A stretch of 5,432 bases of DNA, taken from positions 1-5,432 of the forward strand of contig JACQUF010000356.1 of the NCBI GenBank assembly GCA_016210435.1, in the 5' to 3' direction. Source of the DNA: Chloroflexota bacterium (lineage in GTDB: Bacteria; Chloroflexota; Dehalococcoidia; Lucifugimonadales; Lucifugimonadaceae). Below the pieces are notes generated by a model, which was not told the origin of the DNA, made no database searches, and was given only the letters and a program-made list of their open reading frames with translations. Position 1 is the first letter of the stretch. The number at the start of each line of letters is the position of its first letter. Made by a program: the position numbers and the translations under genes. Below are positions 4,905 through 5,432 of this stretch, piece by piece.

Positions 4905-5216
4905 ATGAGAGACCACATCGAGCCTTACCCTCCCGAGCCATCCGAGAGGGTCGTGGGCATCCGAGAGTTGAAGACTCATGCCGCCAGTATCCTGCGTCGC
5001 GTTCGCGAGGAGCGAGCTTCCTATATCGTGACGCATCGAGGCCGGGCCGCTGGCGTGATTCTTCCGCTCGACGAGGCCGCCGAAATATCCCCGGCATCTG
5101 GCGCAACCGATCCCGCGGCCGCGTGGACCGCCTTCATACGCGCGGGGCGGCGCCTGGAACGGCGGTTTCGCCCGGCAGTGAGCGGCGTGAAGCTCCTCTC
5201 GGCAATGCGAAGATAG
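4905..5216 (+). CDS. Phd/YefM-family antitoxin of a type II toxin–antitoxin pair
   Basis: Residues 17–54 carry the Phd/YefM DNA-binding fold: VGIRELKTHAASILRRV, then ASYIVTHRGRAAGVILP. This is the family pattern in which the N-terminal half dimerises and binds its own promoter. The C-terminal part (AAAWTAFIRAGRRLE to GVKLLSAMRR) is the amphipathic region that in such proteins wraps around and blocks the toxin. At 103 residues it is of normal length. The toxin gene follows with no intervening base, so both are translated together. Autorepression is expected from the family, and the promoter region just upstream is the likely operator. The first 14 residues (acidic, proline-rich) precede the usual start of the fold; no better start is seen downstream. 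Confidence 0.85.
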   Translation: MRDHIEPYPPEPSERVVGIRELKTHAASILRRVREERASYIVTHRGRAAGVILPLDEAAEISPASGATDPAAAWTAFIRAGRRLERRFRPAVSGVKLLSAMRR

Positions 5217-5432
5217 GTGGCTGCCGCTCGACGTGCGGCGCGCCGGACTGCCGGCGCCACCCCATCAGGGGACAACCGGTACACGATTGACGCGAGTGTC
5301 TTCGTGAACGCGTTCAACCCGCACGAGGAGGGTCACGTGGAGAGCCTGGCGCTTCTCGCCTCGATCCAGGAAAGCGGCGACCCGATCATCGTGCCGACCC
5401 TGTTTCTACCGGAAACGGTATCGGCCGTGGCC
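5217..5432 (+). CDS. vapC: PIN-domain toxin (VapC-like), cut by the window end
   Basis: From GTG at 5217 the frame runs 72 codons to the end of the window. RYTIDASVFVNAFNP (21–35) is the first strand and active-site segment of PIN nucleases: Asp25 is the first metal-binding acid and Ser27 the usual neighbour. IIVPTLFLPE (57–66) supplies the second acid, Glu66. The later Asp residues lie beyond the window. Such toxins cut RNA, often tRNA or rRNA, using Mg2+ when the antitoxin is lost; the target cannot be told here. GTG follows directly on the antitoxin stop TAG, indicating translational coupling. About 20 Ala/Arg-rich residues precede the fold, longer than usual, but I see no clear later start before the first strand. 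Confidence 0.82.
   Translation, partial: MAAARRAARRTAGATPSGDNRYTIDASVFVNAFNPHEEGHVESLALLASIQESGDPIIVPTLFLPETVSAVA

Overview
The window is a GC-rich bacterial segment with two contrasting halves. The families present (a large serine recombinase of the zinc-ribbon type, an IS630-type transposase, a Phd/YefM–PIN toxin pair, a GNAT acetyltransferase, a LiaF-C-like protein) and an apparently leaderless promoter would fit a Chloroflexota or actinobacterial relative. This assignment is an impression from protein style, not a measurement.

Left half (1–2565) looks like a decayed mobile island. It opens with a tiny helix-turn-helix ORF (94–189), then a gene-poor stretch containing a perfect inverted repeat (349–367). 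Next is one intact minus-strand gene for a small LiaF-C/DUF2154-like beta-repeat protein (547–888) with an excellent ribosome binding site. Behind it lie minus-strand remnants: a possible transposase tail (940–1020), an IS630-family transposase fragment truncated at both ends (about 1178–1490), and the C-terminal two thirds of a large serine recombinase broken by frameshifts (about 1499–2266, traces to 2400). The half ends at 2521–2565 with the 3' part of a tRNA-Arg(UCU), from anticodon loop to CCA, with no 5' half. This is the usual footprint of integration into a tRNA gene and probably marks one island boundary.

Right half (2566–5432) looks like chromosomal or host-type sequence. A minus-strand gene (2868–3674) encodes an apparently exported protein built from about three 58-residue repeats in which two Asp-rich motifs alternate. 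I recognise no family. It has a perfect 14-bp hairpin downstream and a palindromic candidate operator upstream. After a hairpin (3963–3992) come three 117-bp tandem units (4048–4356), open on both strands in the same codon phase, which end at the ribosome binding site of a GNAT acetyltransferase gene (4367–4804).

The window closes with a type II toxin–antitoxin module: a Phd/YefM antitoxin (4905–5216), apparently from a leaderless promoter, followed without a gap by a PIN-domain toxin (5217 to the window edge). The best candidate for undescribed biology is the exported repeat protein with its regulated-looking upstream region. The 117-bp array next to the acetyltransferase is second.
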